A stretch of 64,000 nt of DNA, from the NCBI RefSeq assembly GCF_900110535.1, contig NZ_FOJA01000001.1, forward strand, positions 1,364,001-1,428,000, given 5' to 3'. This DNA comes from Halobacterium jilantaiense (lineage in GTDB: Archaea > Halobacteriota > Halobacteria > Halobacteriales > Halobacteriaceae). Below are positions 10,524 through 18,688 of this stretch, piece after piece. Every line of letters starts with the position of its first letter. The stretch's first letter is position 1. The position numbers and the translations under genes were made by a program. The notes beneath the pieces were generated by a model. It was not told the DNA's origin and ran no database searches. It saw only the letters and a program-made list of their open reading frames with translations.

Positions 10524-10752
10524 TGACAGATCGGAAGTCGGCCGTGCAACCTACCGGGTTCACTCTGACGCTGGCAGGGCGAACGACTGGGCATCTGCGA
10601 CGACCTACGTCCTCGCGGACGACTGGGAGCAAGCGATGGATGCTGTCGAAGCGGAACGTGACAGGCACGCCGTCAGCGCAGTCTATGAAACCGACCGGCC
10701 TACCGAGGACGCACAACTCGTCGCTCAGGAGGTGTTAGCAGATGAAGCCTGA
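10513..10752 (+). CDS. small acidic hypothetical protein
   Basis: A 79-residue frame from GTG 10513, overlapping the previous gene by 11 bases. Its composition is haloarchaeal (DDWEQAMDAVEAERDRH), unlike the other frames here. GTG was chosen because the ATG further upstream would overlap the RHH gene by 68 bases. No domain is recognised. Confidence 0.55.
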   Translation: MPTDDRSEVGRATYRVHSDAGRANDWASATTYVLADDWEQAMDAVEAERDRHAVSAVYETDRPTEDAQLVAQEVLADEA

Positions 10753-10921
10753 CAGTAGCGGCGTCATCAAGGGGGTCTACGGATGTGACGACTGCGAATT
10801 CGGCGGGGAGGCCGGGAACGCGGTTGGAATCGCTGCACAACACGCAGAGGCAAACCCGTCCCACGGTGTGTGGGCTGAACAAGTCACTGCGATGGAATGG
10901 AGCAGTTCCGATGACGCGTGA
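10742..10921 (+). CDS. small hypothetical protein with CxxC
   Basis: A 59-residue frame from ATG 10742 that overlaps the stops and starts of its neighbours. It has one CDDC knuckle at residues 15-18 and two histidines (residues 34 and 41), so a single zinc site is possible. No family is recognised. Confidence 0.5.
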   Translation: MKPDSSGVIKGVYGCDDCEFGGEAGNAVGIAAQHAEANPSHGVWAEQVTAMEWSSSDDA

Positions 10922-11093
10922 AGACCTCGGCAGCCGAGATCGTCGCGCAATCGCTCGCGAGCATCTACTCGGCGCAACTGTCTGGGCCTACGGCGCTGGC
11001 GGAGCGCGAGTTCGCTCTTGGACGCAACGCGAGCAGTTCTCGCACTTCGGTGGCGTCCGGGAATTGGGGGAGAGTCGGACGAGATTCGGCTGA
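10911..11093 (+). CDS. small basic hypothetical protein
   Basis: A 60-residue frame from ATG 10911, overlapping the previous gene by 11 bases. It is Arg-rich (LGSRDRRAIAREHL) with a Gly/Ala-rich turn. It could be a nucleic-acid-binding accessory protein just upstream of the integrase, but nothing in the sequence proves it. Confidence 0.45.
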   Translation: MTREDLGSRDRRAIAREHLLGATVWAYGAGGARVRSWTQREQFSHFGGVRELGESRTRFG

Positions 11094-11167
11094 TTCCCGG
11101 CCGTCGCGACCATCAAAACGCCTCGAATTGCTGCGAAACTGACCGGCTTGCAGGCAACACGGACACG

Positions 11168-11752
11168 ATGAATCTCCGCGAACACGACAACAAGGACGGC
11201 ATGAAGGTGTGGCTCTCCGCCAGCGAGGTGGACGCACTACTCGACGCCGCGAAGAACACCGAACACCGCATCGCACTCGCTCTGGGCGCGCGCTGCGGAC
11301 TCCGCAGCCACGAGGTCCTCGATGTCGCGCCCGAACACGTCGTCGACACCGACGCCGGCACGATGCTGCGCGTCTACCACGGAAAAGGCGACCAGTTCCG
11401 CGAGACACCGATGCCCCGCGACCTGCGGACCACGATCTCCACCGTCGCTGACGTCCGCGACGAGGACGACAGCACGCCGCTCGTCGCGACGAACCAGACG
11501 CGCACTCTCCGCCGCTGGATCAAGCGCGCTGCTGGGGAGCTGGCCGCGGACGGCGACGAGGCGTGGCGGCACCTGAGCTTCCACGACCTCCGGCGGACGT
11601 GGGCGACAAACCTCCGCAACGACGACGTCGACCCGCTGATGGCCTGCGACTGGGGCGGCTGGAACGACCTCGAAACCTTCCTCGAACACTACCAGGGCCG
11701 CTTCAGCCCGGAAGCACAGAAACGCGAACGCCAGAAAGTCGACTGGCTGTAA
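11168..11752 (+). CDS. tyrosine recombinase, catalytic-domain-only form
   Basis: The 194-residue protein contains a tyrosine recombinase catalytic domain: Arg in GARCGLRSHEVL, the HxxR box in SFHDLRRTWAT, a Trp/His position in CDWGGW, and the nucleophile Tyr in TFLEHYQGRF. The usual N-terminal core-binding (SAM-like) domain is missing or reduced to a few residues. ATG at 11168 avoids 50 Arg-rich upstream residues. Short forms may act as excision or dimer-resolution enzymes. A decayed homologue of its C-terminus lies at 25219-25455. Confidence 0.8.
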   Translation: MNLREHDNKDGMKVWLSASEVDALLDAAKNTEHRIALALGARCGLRSHEVLDVAPEHVVDTDAGTMLRVYHGKGDQFRETPMPRDLRTTISTVADVRDEDDSTPLVATNQTRTLRRWIKRAAGELAADGDEAWRHLSFHDLRRTWATNLRNDDVDPLMACDWGGWNDLETFLEHYQGRFSPEAQKRERQKVDWL

Positions 11753-11825
11753 GGCCCGCTATCGAATTCTTCGGCCAAGTGTGACGACCGTGTATCACCG
11801 AGCGAAGAGGAAACCAAGAGCTACG

Positions 11826-12257
11826 CTACCGGTACGGATTCTCGGCAGTGTCGAGTCGGGTGACGCCATCGAGAACGTCGAAATCGTCGTCGAACGAGTA
11901 GAGGTAGTCGATGTCTTTACGGTCCATGTACGCAGCGATGGTCGCGTCGACGAACGAAAGCTCGTCGTAGCGCCGAAAGATTGCCTGGGCGGCGTTGAAG
12001 TCCGTCTTCGGTGTGTGTTTCACCTCGAAGTGTGCGCCCTCAACCAGACGGTCGAGTATTCCGCTGGCAGCACGGGGGCTGAGTCTCTCGCCGACAAGAT
12101 TCAGTGTCTCTGCAGCGACGTAGTTCGTCACGACGGCCGTCGGCAGCGCGCCGTGGTCGATCTCTCTGACTATCTCCCGGCTCTGTTCGTGGTACTCGTC
12201 CCGAGCGCTGGCGCTTGCGAACAGAACGTTCGTGTCCAGGAGCGTGGCCGGCATCAC
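11826..12257 (-). CDS. vapC: PIN-domain toxin, VapC family
   Basis: The 143-residue PIN nuclease has the acidic metal site: LLDTNVLF (Asp 8), AAETLN, SFVDATIAAY and the C-terminal FDDDFDVL. VapC toxins cleave tRNA or rRNA and stop translation. Its start overlaps the stop of the upstream VapB gene by 4 bases, giving the classical antitoxin-toxin operon. It probably stabilises the integrated element. Confidence 0.85.
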   Translation of the reverse strand: MMPATLLDTNVLFASASARDEYHEQSREIVREIDHGALPTAVVTNYVAAETLNLVGERLSPRAASGILDRLVEGAHFEVKHTPKTDFNAAQAIFRRYDELSFVDATIAAYMDRKDIDYLYSFDDDFDVLDGVTRLDTAENPYR

Positions 12258-12487
12258 TCGCCCCCGAACTCGTCTTCGGCCTCGACGGCGTTCGTCTCAC
12301 CAGCGTCGACGGGTTCGAAGTCATCGAAGACGCCCTCCTGCTGGTGGACGATTTCTACCGAGAGGTTGTCCTCGTCGTTCAGTGTCCAGCGGAGCTTGTC
12401 TCCCGGCTCGATATCAAGCTGACGCCGAAGTTCGGCGGGAATCGTCACCATTCCACGGTCGCTGACTTTCGTCTCTTCGGCCGCCAT
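12254..12487 (-). CDS. vapB: AbrB/SpoVT-type antitoxin, VapB family
   Basis: The 77-residue protein has a swapped-hairpin AbrB domain (KVSDRGMVTIPAELRRQL and EPGDKLRW) in residues 6-45 and an acidic tail that would wrap the toxin. It is the first gene of the VapBC operon. The AbrB domain normally binds the operon promoter, so autoregulation is likely. The AT-rich stretch 12495-12530 is the probable promoter region. Confidence 0.85.
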   Translation of the reverse strand: MAAEETKVSDRGMVTIPAELRRQLDIEPGDKLRWTLNDEDNLSVEIVHQQEGVFDDFEPVDAGETNAVEAEDEFGGE

Positions 12488-12629
12488 AGACGGGTATTGG
12501 AGTCAACAGCCAATACATGTTGCGCCACATGTGGGTTCGAACACCGCCCACTGTTCGAAGCCTCTGACGGCAAGACGAAAATAGCGTCCCGATACAGCCC
12601 ACCGAGAGCCCTCGGACGCTCGGTGTGAC

Positions 12630-13037
12630 TCAGGGGAGCACTGGGTAGATGCCTACTTTCCAGACTGTATCCAGCGGTGTCCAGACACCGAAGGCATGAC
12701 TTGCGGCGTCGTCAAGGCCGACGACCACGCCGACGAACGCGACGAACCGCCACACGAGTGGGTAGCCACTCCACATGCCGCCGGGCCACAGGACACCGAG
12801 GAGTGCAACGACCAGGCCCGCCAGCGTCAGCAGCGCGCCGGTAGTGTGGTAGTACGGCCAGACGGTCGCGAACGCGAACAGCGCCGTCAGCGTGCCCGTG
12901 AGCGCCAGCAGTGGCTCGCGCTGGGCGTAGTCGTCAGCCACCACGAGGATGGCAACTGCGAGCACCAGCACGCCGACGTACAGGTGGTGTGGCGCACCGA
13001 TGACCCCGTCCGGTACGGACTCAGCCGGAAAGGTCAC
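12630..13037 (-). CDS. polytopic membrane protein of the virion block
   Basis: The 135-residue protein starts at GTG 13037, overlapping the previous stop by 4 bases. About four hydrophobic helices are seen (LYVGVLVLAVAILVV, LLALTGTLTALFAFA, ALLTLAGLVVALLGVLW, VWRFVAFVGVVVGL). It is the last gene of the long minus-strand block. Internal-membrane viruses carry several such proteins, so a virion membrane role is plausible but unproven. Confidence 0.6.
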   Translation of the reverse strand: MTFPAESVPDGVIGAPHHLYVGVLVLAVAILVVADDYAQREPLLALTGTLTALFAFATVWPYYHTTGALLTLAGLVVALLGVLWPGGMWSGYPLVWRFVAFVGVVVGLDDAASHAFGVWTPLDTVWKVGIYPVLP

Positions 13038-13285
13038 GACCCACCACCACCGTCGTTCTGGACGGCCCCGAGGATGGCTTTCAGCGCGCCCTTTCCGAAT
13101 GCCCACGTCGCCGCGAGCGCGACCGACAGCGCGAACACCCGCCAGAGCAACACCGGTACCTCGACCCGGGTCGCGAGCGCGACCGCGAGCAACCCCACGT
13201 TCGCGAGTACGAGCACGTAAGCCAGTCCGTCGTTGGTCAGTCGATGCCGCACGTCCACGTCGTCGGTGGTCTCGGTGTCAGTCAT
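13034..13285 (-). CDS. small membrane protein of the virion block
   Basis: The 83-residue protein has two hydrophobic helices (LAYVLVLANVGLLAVALA and LLWRVFALSVALAATWAF) and a Gly-rich tail. It overlaps both neighbours by 4-8 bases. Virion membrane or lysis function is inferred only from context. Confidence 0.6.
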   Translation of the reverse strand: MTDTETTDDVDVRHRLTNDGLAYVLVLANVGLLAVALATRVEVPVLLWRVFALSVALAATWAFGKGALKAILGAVQNDGGGGS

Positions 13286-13523
13286 CGCAGTGGCCTCCGT
13301 CTGTCCGCAGGTCCACCCGCCGCAGCGCCCGCTCGTTCGCTCGCGACCGCTGCTCGTTCTCCTCGACGCACTCGATTAGCCCGTCGCTGTGCTGTTCGCC
13401 CTCGAGAGCACGACGACTCCAGCGGGCATCCCGGGCGGCCTGTCGAGTGTAGGAGAGTGCGCCGAGCGCCGACAGCGCGGTGATGACCGCGGAGATCGCC
13501 ATGACGACCTGCGTCCAGGTCAT
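13278..13523 (-). CDS. small membrane protein with charged tail
   Basis: The 81-residue protein has one N-terminal membrane helix (VVMAISAVITALSALGAL) and a long charged helical tail (RDARWSRRALEGEQ...). The shape is that of a holin-like or scaffold protein anchored in the membrane. It overlaps the preceding gene by one base (TGATG). Confidence 0.6.
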   Translation of the reverse strand: MTWTQVVMAISAVITALSALGALSYTRQAARDARWSRRALEGEQHSDGLIECVEENEQRSRANERALRRVDLRTDGGHCDD

Positions 13524-13702
13524 CAGGCCACCTCCGACCAGACGTCGTCGACGCCGCCGGCTGCGTCCTCGATGTAGTCGTCGGCCTGCGTCTGGAAGCC
13601 GATTGGCGCGGCCTCCAGCGCCTCGACGACGATGTAGACGATACCCAGCATCACGACGAGGAACGCTACCGACTCGACGGCAGAGACGGGTCCGTCACCC
13701 AT
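13523..13702 (-). CDS. small membrane protein (59 aa)
   Basis: ATG at 13702 opens a 59-residue frame with one hydrophobic helix (SVAFLVVMLGIVYIVVEAL) and an acidic tail ending DDVWSEVA. It fills exactly the space between its neighbours with a 1-base overlap, which supports a real gene. Confidence 0.6.
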   Translation of the reverse strand: MGDGPVSAVESVAFLVVMLGIVYIVVEALEAAPIGFQTQADDYIEDAAGGVDDVWSEVA

Positions 13703-14971
13703 CTACATCACCCCCGTCGTGTGGCCGCCACTCCCGGGCATCCAGCCGTCGCTGGGGTCCGGCTCCGGCGTGAACGGCAGGTCAGACTCCTCGGCATCGT
13801 CGCCGCTGTCGTCGTTGCGACTGCCTCCATCGTCGCTGCTGCCGTCGTCCGGGTCGATCCCCGGACCGGGCGAGTGACCGCCGTCCTCGGGCTGCCAGTC
13901 GTCGCCCTGCTCCGGGGCCTGCTCGCCGCCCGAGTCGTCCCAGGGGTCGCTGCTGCTCCCGCTGTCGCTGCCGCCCCCGGGATCGATACTGGGTCCGGGA
14001 GAGTGCCCGCCGTCCTCGGGCTGCCAGTCGTCATCCTGCTCTGGTGCCTGCTCGCCGCCAGAGTCCTCCCACGGGTCACTACTGGGGCCGTCGTCGCTAC
14101 CTTCGTCTTCGTCGCTGCTACTCCCGGAGTTGTCTTCTTCGCCGTCGACCAGCTCGCGGAGCTCCGCGTCGGCGTTCTCGTAGGTCGAGGCGGGCACGCC
14201 GACGGCTGCGAGGCTGGCGGCCTGCGCTGTCGAGACAGCGGTCGTGTAGCCGGCCGCACTGAGCACCAGCCCCGTCCCCGAGGCCGCCAGCGCAGCGCCA
14301 CCCCCGACGATGACAGCGGCGTTCGTCGGGTTCTCGCGAGCGTACTCGAAGAGGCCGGTGCCGCTCTCGTGAATCGGCTGATTCGCAGCGCCAGCGTCGA
14401 CCGCCCCACTCTGTGGCGCACTCGACCGCGCGGCGTACTCCTGGACGTCTTCGATAGAATCGAACTCCGGGACCGGCTCGTCGCTGTCGCCGTAGGTCGT
14501 CGCGTCCTCGAAGTCCTCGGTGCCCTCGAAGAACTCCTCGTTGTGTTCGGCGTTCTCCTCGTCGTCGCTGGGGAACCGGTCCTGCTCGTCCTCGACGAGA
14601 CCCGGGCCAGTCTCCTCGCCCGGCCGGTCCTCCGGCGTCGGGTCCGTCGGCGAGTCTGTCCCCGGGTCGACCTCGTCGTTATCGTCAGGGAGCGTCCAGC
14701 CGTCACCGGAGCCAGAGCTGGAGCCGGAACCACTCCCGGACCCAGACTCCGAACCAGTTCCAGAGCCAGACCCGCTCCCCGAGCCGGAGCCGCTGCTGGA
14801 GCCAGCTCCGACCCCCGAGCCGCTGCCGGTGCCAGACCCGGTTCCCGGGCCGCTGGGAGACGGACTCGGGGAGGCCGGTGACGACGGCAGCAGGCCGCTA
14901 CCGAACGCCAGCAGGCCGAGCAGCGCCAGCAGCACCGCCCACGCCGCCTGCGCTCGCTTCGTGTTGTCCAT
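13703..14971 (-). CDS. Gly/Ser-rich repeat membrane protein, candidate virion surface protein
   Basis: The 422-residue protein has an N-terminal membrane or signal helix ([19 protein letters not shown]). Then comes a 50-residue Gly/Ser/Thr linker of GSGSG type, an acidic region, and a central hydrophobic segment ([20 protein letters not shown]) near residue 225. Two C-terminal repeats contain DPW(E/D)[10 protein letters not shown] and [14 protein letters not shown]. The linker DNA is repetitive and prone to slippage. It could be a spike, fibre or internal membrane protein; no homologue is recognised. Confidence 0.6.
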   Translation of the reverse strand: MDNTKRAQAAWAVLLALLGLLAFGSGLLPSSPASPSPSPSGPGTGSGTGSGSGVGAGSSSGSGSGSGSGSGTGSESGSGSGSGSSSGSGDGWTLPDDNDEVDPGTDSPTDPTPEDRPGEETGPGLVEDEQDRFPSDDEENAEHNEEFFEGTEDFEDATTYGDSDEPVPEFDSIEDVQEYAARSSAPQSGAVDAGAANQPIHESGTGLFEYARENPTNAAVIVGGGAALAASGTGLVLSAAGYTTAVSTAQAASLAAVGVPASTYENADAELRELVDGEEDNSGSSSDEDEGSDDGPSSDPWEDSGGEQAPEQDDDWQPEDGGHSPGPSIDPGGGSDSGSSSDPWDDSGGEQAPEQGDDWQPEDGGHSPGPGIDPDDGSSDDGGSRNDDSGDDAEESDLPFTPEPDPSDGWMPGSGGHTTGVM

Positions 14972-15031
14972 CAGTCGGTCCCTCCGTCGTGCGGCCGGCT
15001 GGGGGCCGTACTCGTATGATTCTGCATTGTG

Positions 15032-15724
15032 TTATCCGAGTGTTCCAACTGTTATCTGGACGCTGTGGCTGGAGGAAATCGAGGCTCCGTTCGGGTTCTC
15101 CGAATCGTAAACTGCGTCTGCGCGGAGGTGTGAGAGGGGCTTCGCAGCAAGCCCCCATTCGGCAGACTGATGATGGACGCTGAAGTCCTGCGTCCCGTCT
15201 CCACTACTGTCGCCGGTCACCCCAGTCCCCCAGATGTTGTCTTCGGTGCCGTCCTCGTAGACTGCGTAAACTCTGACTCTCGTATCGGCCGACGGGGATG
15301 TGCTACTAGTCGATGTCTCGACGCTCACCGTCCCCCGAATATAGAACGGCATCATCACGTCGCCGGTCGTGAACAGCGTCCTGCTGAAGTTCTCGGTGCC
15401 AGAAGTGATCGCGCTATCTGAGCCAGACTGCTCGGTGACAGACATCCCGAGGTCGCTCGCGTGCCGACCATCGACCGTCTCGGCGTCCACCTGACCGTCG
15501 ACGGTCGCCCGAACGTTCGCGTCGCTCCGGTGCTGGCCCGCCGAGACGCCGCCGACCTCACTGTGGTCGGTGACAGTAAGCAAGTGCCATTCCACACCGT
15601 CGTAGACCTTTGCCTCGTTGGTGCCGAGATCGTACCACGTTTCACCCTCACTGGGGTTCTCGGGTGCGGCATCGGCGACGTAGACGAAGCCGGAGGAGAT
15701 GGAGTCTGCAGGCCACGTCGCCAT
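15032..15724 (-). CDS. candidate virion fibre/spike protein
   Basis: The 230-residue protein starts at ATG 15724; the upstream 89 residues are Arg/Ser-rich and spurious. Residues 20-45 ([17 protein letters not shown]) match the short repeat common in phage tail-fibre and appendage proteins. [10 protein letters not shown] is also typical of fibre tips. The C-terminal half is beta-rich with Ser/Thr runs and ends in VQITVGTLG. In a tailless virus this would be the host-binding spike. The assignment is inferred from motif style and context. Confidence 0.6.
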   Translation of the reverse strand: MATWPADSISSGFVYVADAAPENPSEGETWYDLGTNEAKVYDGVEWHLLTVTDHSEVGGVSAGQHRSDANVRATVDGQVDAETVDGRHASDLGMSVTEQSGSDSAITSGTENFSRTLFTTGDVMMPFYIRGTVSVETSTSSTSPSADTRVRVYAVYEDGTEDNIWGTGVTGDSSGDGTQDFSVHHQSAEWGLAAKPLSHLRADAVYDSENPNGASISSSHSVQITVGTLG

Positions 15725-15725
15725 C

Positions 15726-16064
15726 TCAGACCACCTCGTAGACCTGTGCCTCGACAGCCGTCTCGTCGCTGGCCTCGAGGCGAACCGCGCTGGCGTCGTA
15801 GCCCATCGCGATGATGTCCGCGCCAGCCGCATCGAACTGCACGGGGCTCTCGGGGGCGACGTACCACGTCGCGCCGCCGTCCGGTGACAGCGACACCTCG
15901 ACGTTGACCGCGCCCTCGGTCCCGAGGTACAGCGTCCACGAGGAGGTATCGCCGAGCATGCTGGCGGTGCCGGTGCTGATGTCCTCAGCACCGTCTGTCA
16001 GACCGCGCTGGAGCGTCGCGCGACCCTGCAACTCCTCGATGTCGCCGGAGACTCCGACGGGCAT
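15726..16064 (-). CDS. hypothetical structural protein
   Basis: The 112-residue protein is beta-rich (SSWTLYLGTEGAVNVEVS, GGATWYVAPESPVQFDA), has no membrane segment, and ends EAQVYEVV. Its stop is 1 base from the start of the fibre-like gene and its start overlaps the previous stop by one base. The pattern suits a small virion or spike-base protein. No family is recognised. Confidence 0.55.
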   Translation of the reverse strand: MPVGVSGDIEELQGRATLQRGLTDGAEDISTGTASMLGDTSSWTLYLGTEGAVNVEVSLSPDGGATWYVAPESPVQFDAAGADIIAMGYDASAVRLEASDETAVEAQVYEVV

Positions 16065-16429
16065 CAGCGCATCACCTCGTAGCCGACCGGCTGGATTGCG
16101 TACTCGCGGTCACCGGTCGTCGCCGAGAGATTCCGCACGACGACCTCCATTGAGTGGCTGAACCCGAGTGCCGGAGTGAACGTCACCTGAAGGTCGTCGA
16201 CGTCCGTCGGCGGCACGGGCGCTGGGCCGAACACCACTTCGTCGTCCATCCGCAGGACGTACTCGGTGTCGGCGCGCTTCGAGATGGCGACCGTTCCGAC
16301 GCGGAACATGGCGTCGTTGCTCACGGGCTCGTACGTGAGCGTGATCTCCTCGCCGCTCGCGAGGTCGACGCTCGCGGTTTCAGCGAACGGCCGGTCGTCG
16401 GGCGACGGTGCCGGAATCAGGTCCGGCAT
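16064..16429 (-). CDS. hypothetical structural protein
   Basis: The 121-residue protein is beta-rich (GEEITLTYEPVSNDAMFRVG, LQVTFTPALGFSHSMEVVV) and ends in GYEVMR. It resembles a compact single-domain virion protein and overlaps both neighbours by one base. Together with the next gene it may form a spike or vertex complex; that is inference. Confidence 0.55.
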   Translation of the reverse strand: MPDLIPAPSPDDRPFAETASVDLASGEEITLTYEPVSNDAMFRVGTVAISKRADTEYVLRMDDEVVFGPAPVPPTDVDDLQVTFTPALGFSHSMEVVVRNLSATTGDREYAIQPVGYEVMR

Positions 16430-16641
16430 CAGAGATCACCCCCGTGCTTGGTGTCGACGCTGGCAAGGTCGTCACTGTCGGCCTCCTCGTCACCGTTGCG
16501 GCCGAACTGCGGGCCGTGTCGGCGTTCGGCCTGCCGCCGTTCTTGAGGTGCAAGCGGGCGCTTCTTTCCGTGGATGTCGGCCTGTTCGCGCGATTCCGCC
16601 CACGTCGTCGGTTCGTCGTCGGTGCTGGTGGTGTCACTCAT
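16429..16641 (-). CDS. small charged hypothetical protein
   Basis: The 70-residue protein is highly charged, with a basic middle (GKKRPLAPQERRQAERRHG) between acidic ends, and is probably disordered. It overlaps both neighbours. A DNA-contacting or scaffold role is possible. Confidence 0.5.
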   Translation of the reverse strand: MSDTTSTDDEPTTWAESREQADIHGKKRPLAPQERRQAERRHGPQFGRNGDEEADSDDLASVDTKHGGDL

Positions 16642-16852
16642 GGTAGGTGTGGTAGACCCAGATCGCGAGCAGCGCGACCTGCACGACCTGAAGCGCGAGC
16701 TCGATGTCCGCTCGGCTCCACGACGACGCCTCGATAGCGGCGTCGAGCGGCGACTGCTCGCCCGCGGTGGGCGACGGTGCCGCGGTCGTCGTGGCGGTCG
16801 CGTCGGTGCTGCTGCTCTCGGTCTCGGTAGTGTCCCAAAGATTGGTGGTCAT
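16634..16852 (-). CDS. small membrane protein, Thr-rich N-terminus
   Basis: The 72-residue protein has a Ser/Thr/Ala-rich first half and a C-terminal membrane helix (IELALQVVQVALLAIWVY), as in tail-anchored virion membrane proteins. It follows the 247-aa candidate capsid gene by 16 bases. Confidence 0.55.
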   Translation of the reverse strand: MTTNLWDTTETESSSTDATATTTAAPSPTAGEQSPLDAAIEASSWSRADIELALQVVQVALLAIWVYHTYHE

Positions 16853-16868
16853 CTGTTGGCCTCCGACG

Positions 16869-17612
16869 CTACATCGACGCCGTGACCTCGGCCTTCAGGC
16901 CGGGCACGACGTCGCGACCCTGCATCGCGGTGAAGTTCAGCAGGGCGTTCGTTGCGACCGCGCCGTCGCCGTCGGGGTCCTCGAAACGCGTGACGTAGGG
17001 CACGTCCACGTAGACGTCGAGAGTCATGTCGGCGGCGACGAACGGCTCCAGCGGGTCCGAGCCGTCGCGGAACTCGAAGTACTCGGGCTGCTCGCTGAGG
17101 TTCTTCCGGTGGATGTTCTTCACCGAGACCGTCTTGAGATTCTTCGACGTCGACGTCGACCCCTCGGCGGCCTTCTCGACCTCGAGGGTGCCCGCCTTGT
17201 TCGGGATGTAGAAGACGTGGATCGTCGAGCCGGTGCCCGAGTCCGTCACCTGGATGTCGCCGCTCGAGCGGTCGACGGAGTCGGGGGCACCGTAGTAGTC
17301 GCCGTCGAGCCAGACGACGACATCCTGCGTGTTCGGGCAGTCGAGGATGCCGTGGGAGACGGTGAACGTCTCGGTGTCACCGGCGCTGCCGTCGGTCGGG
17401 CCGAGACTCTCGTAGGCGGGCAGCGCCAGTTCCAGCGGGCGGTCGGACTGCTTGCCGAGGAGCTTGTAGGCGACGTCGGCACGGAGGCGGGCGATGCGGC
17501 TGCGGCTGCCCATCGAGTTGGCTCGCCAGTCGAAGGCCTGCGGGGAGAGGTTCCGGCGGTCTCGCCCCGTCTGCTTGAGTTTCTTCTTGATGTTGGCCGG
17601 GATTCCCGCCAT
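16869..17612 (-). CDS. candidate large major capsid protein (sphaerolipovirus VP4/VP17-like)
   Basis: The 247-residue protein has a basic N-terminal arm (IPANIKKKLKQTGRDRRN, then RSRIARLRADVAYKLLG) followed by a beta-rich body with no membrane segment or Cys pair. Position and size fit the larger of the two single-jelly-roll capsid proteins of SH1-, SNJ1- and P23-77-like viruses: it follows an ATPase, two short ORFs and a 176-residue protein. No sequence motif proves this; a structure prediction would. It is 2 bases downstream of the 176-aa gene. There is no sign of truncation. Confidence 0.55.
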   Translation of the reverse strand: MAGIPANIKKKLKQTGRDRRNLSPQAFDWRANSMGSRSRIARLRADVAYKLLGKQSDRPLELALPAYESLGPTDGSAGDTETFTVSHGILDCPNTQDVVVWLDGDYYGAPDSVDRSSGDIQVTDSGTGSTIHVFYIPNKAGTLEVEKAAEGSTSTSKNLKTVSVKNIHRKNLSEQPEYFEFRDGSDPLEPFVAADMTLDVYVDVPYVTRFEDPDGDGAVATNALLNFTAMQGRDVVPGLKAEVTASM

Positions 17613-17614
17613 GG

Positions 17615-18145
17615 TCAGTTGGAGAAGGGGCCTTCGATGGCGTCCGTGTCGAGCTGTGCGACCGAGTCGGCGGCGCTCCAGGCGGCCGTCGACTCAACCA
17701 TGATGGCGAACTCGTCGATGTGGCGAATCGTCACGCTCGACGGCGTTCCGCCCTTGTCGGAGGCCTCGGGGTACTCGAGTTCGACCTTGCTCTGGTCGAT
17801 GTTGTCGGCGTCCTGCTGGGTGGTGACGTCGTTCCGGACGTAGTGGCCGATGTTCGTGATCTCCTCGCTGATACGGTGGAAGGACCGCTGGCCCGCGCGC
17901 TTGACGGCGAGGTAGACGGTCGTGGTGCCGATGGGCAGCGGGTCGCCGTTGCTGTCTCGCGGCTTCAGGTACAGCGGCAGGCCCGAACTGGAGCCGGCAG
18001 CGACCGCGTTCAGCAGCCGGACGACGGTACCGCGGTCGGGGCTGAAGGTGAGGACGGCAGTCTCGTGTCCGGGGACGCCGTCCTGCGCCTCGACGTTGTT
18101 GCCGGTCGCGCCCTGATCGAGGAAGATGTTCGCGGAGCCAGCCAT
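17615..18145 (-). CDS. candidate small major capsid protein (sphaerolipovirus VP7/VP16-like)
   Basis: This 176-residue beta-rich protein (GHETAVLTFSPDRGTVVRLL, LPIGTTTVYLAVKRAG, SVTIRHIDEFAIMVE) has no signal and no membrane helix. It immediately precedes the 247-aa gene and overlaps the 98-aa gene by one base. The pair small plus large after a packaging ATPase is the conserved core of tailless dsDNA viruses with two vertical single jelly rolls. The assignment rests on order, size and predicted secondary structure. Confidence 0.55.
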   Translation of the reverse strand: MAGSANIFLDQGATGNNVEAQDGVPGHETAVLTFSPDRGTVVRLLNAVAAGSSSGLPLYLKPRDSNGDPLPIGTTTVYLAVKRAGQRSFHRISEEITNIGHYVRNDVTTQQDADNIDQSKVELEYPEASDKGGTPSSVTIRHIDEFAIMVESTAAWSAADSVAQLDTDAIEGPFSN

Positions 18146-18441
18146 CAGTTACCGGCCTCCTGGATGTGCTGCTTGAGGTTGTAGCGGACGGCGAGCTGGT
18201 CGACGGTGTAGAGGCCGCCGCCGAGCATCAGTTCGCGCTTGTAGGCCGGCGAGTACTGCGCACCGGCGACGACGAGCGCGCCGTAGGCTTCGTCGGGGAT
18301 GTCGTAGCTGGTGTTCGGTTCGATGAGGTTCTTCGCGACAGTCGGCCCCATGAAGCCGGTAAAGACCGCGCCGGCCTGCATCCAGAACTCGGGGTCGGCG
18401 AGTTCGTCGAGGGCGTCCATCGCGTCACTGGTAGCTGCCAT
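18145..18441 (-). CDS. small virion-block protein, possible membrane association
   Basis: The 98-residue protein has moderately hydrophobic stretches (FWMQAGAVFTGFMGPTVA, YGALVVAGAQY) and a helical C-terminus. It lies between the ATPase and the candidate capsid genes, where related viruses carry one to three short ORFs of unknown or minor-virion function. Confidence 0.55.
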   Translation of the reverse strand: MAATSDAMDALDELADPEFWMQAGAVFTGFMGPTVAKNLIEPNTSYDIPDEAYGALVVAGAQYSPAYKRELMLGGGLYTVDQLAVRYNLKQHIQEAGN

Positions 18442-18530
18442 TGCAGTCCTACCCGAACCCCGGCCCGTTTGTACGAATCCGGCTTAGATAGCGCGAGAAA
18501 GCGCGCAGAGGCGTCGGGTCCCGCTGGGTG

Positions 18531-18686
18531 TCAGCGGTGGTTCTGGTGCCAGAACGCCATGAGTTCGGCGACCGCTTCCGCGTTACCGGGCTCGAAGCCC
18601 TTCCGGTCGCTCATCTCGTCCTTGATCTCCCGGAACAGCTCCGCCTTGTCGCCGTAGAGCGTAGTGCTCTCGCTCGGTTTCGCCAT
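18531..18686 (-). CDS. small hypothetical protein (51 aa)
   Basis: ATG at 18686 gives a 51-residue soluble protein rich in charged residues (KAELFREIKDEMSDRKGFEP) that ends in FWHQNHR. It is 2 bases downstream of the ATPase gene. A longer upstream frame is Arg-rich and rejected. Confidence 0.5.
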   Translation of the reverse strand: MAKPSESTTLYGDKAELFREIKDEMSDRKGFEPGNAEAVAELMAFWHQNHR

Positions 18687-18688
18687 CG

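Noticed and set aside
18451-18460. CCCGAACCC resembling the att core, between the ATPase and 98-aa genes
   Set aside because: Only 9 bases match the tRNA-Val end and no integrase or content change lies there; probably chance.
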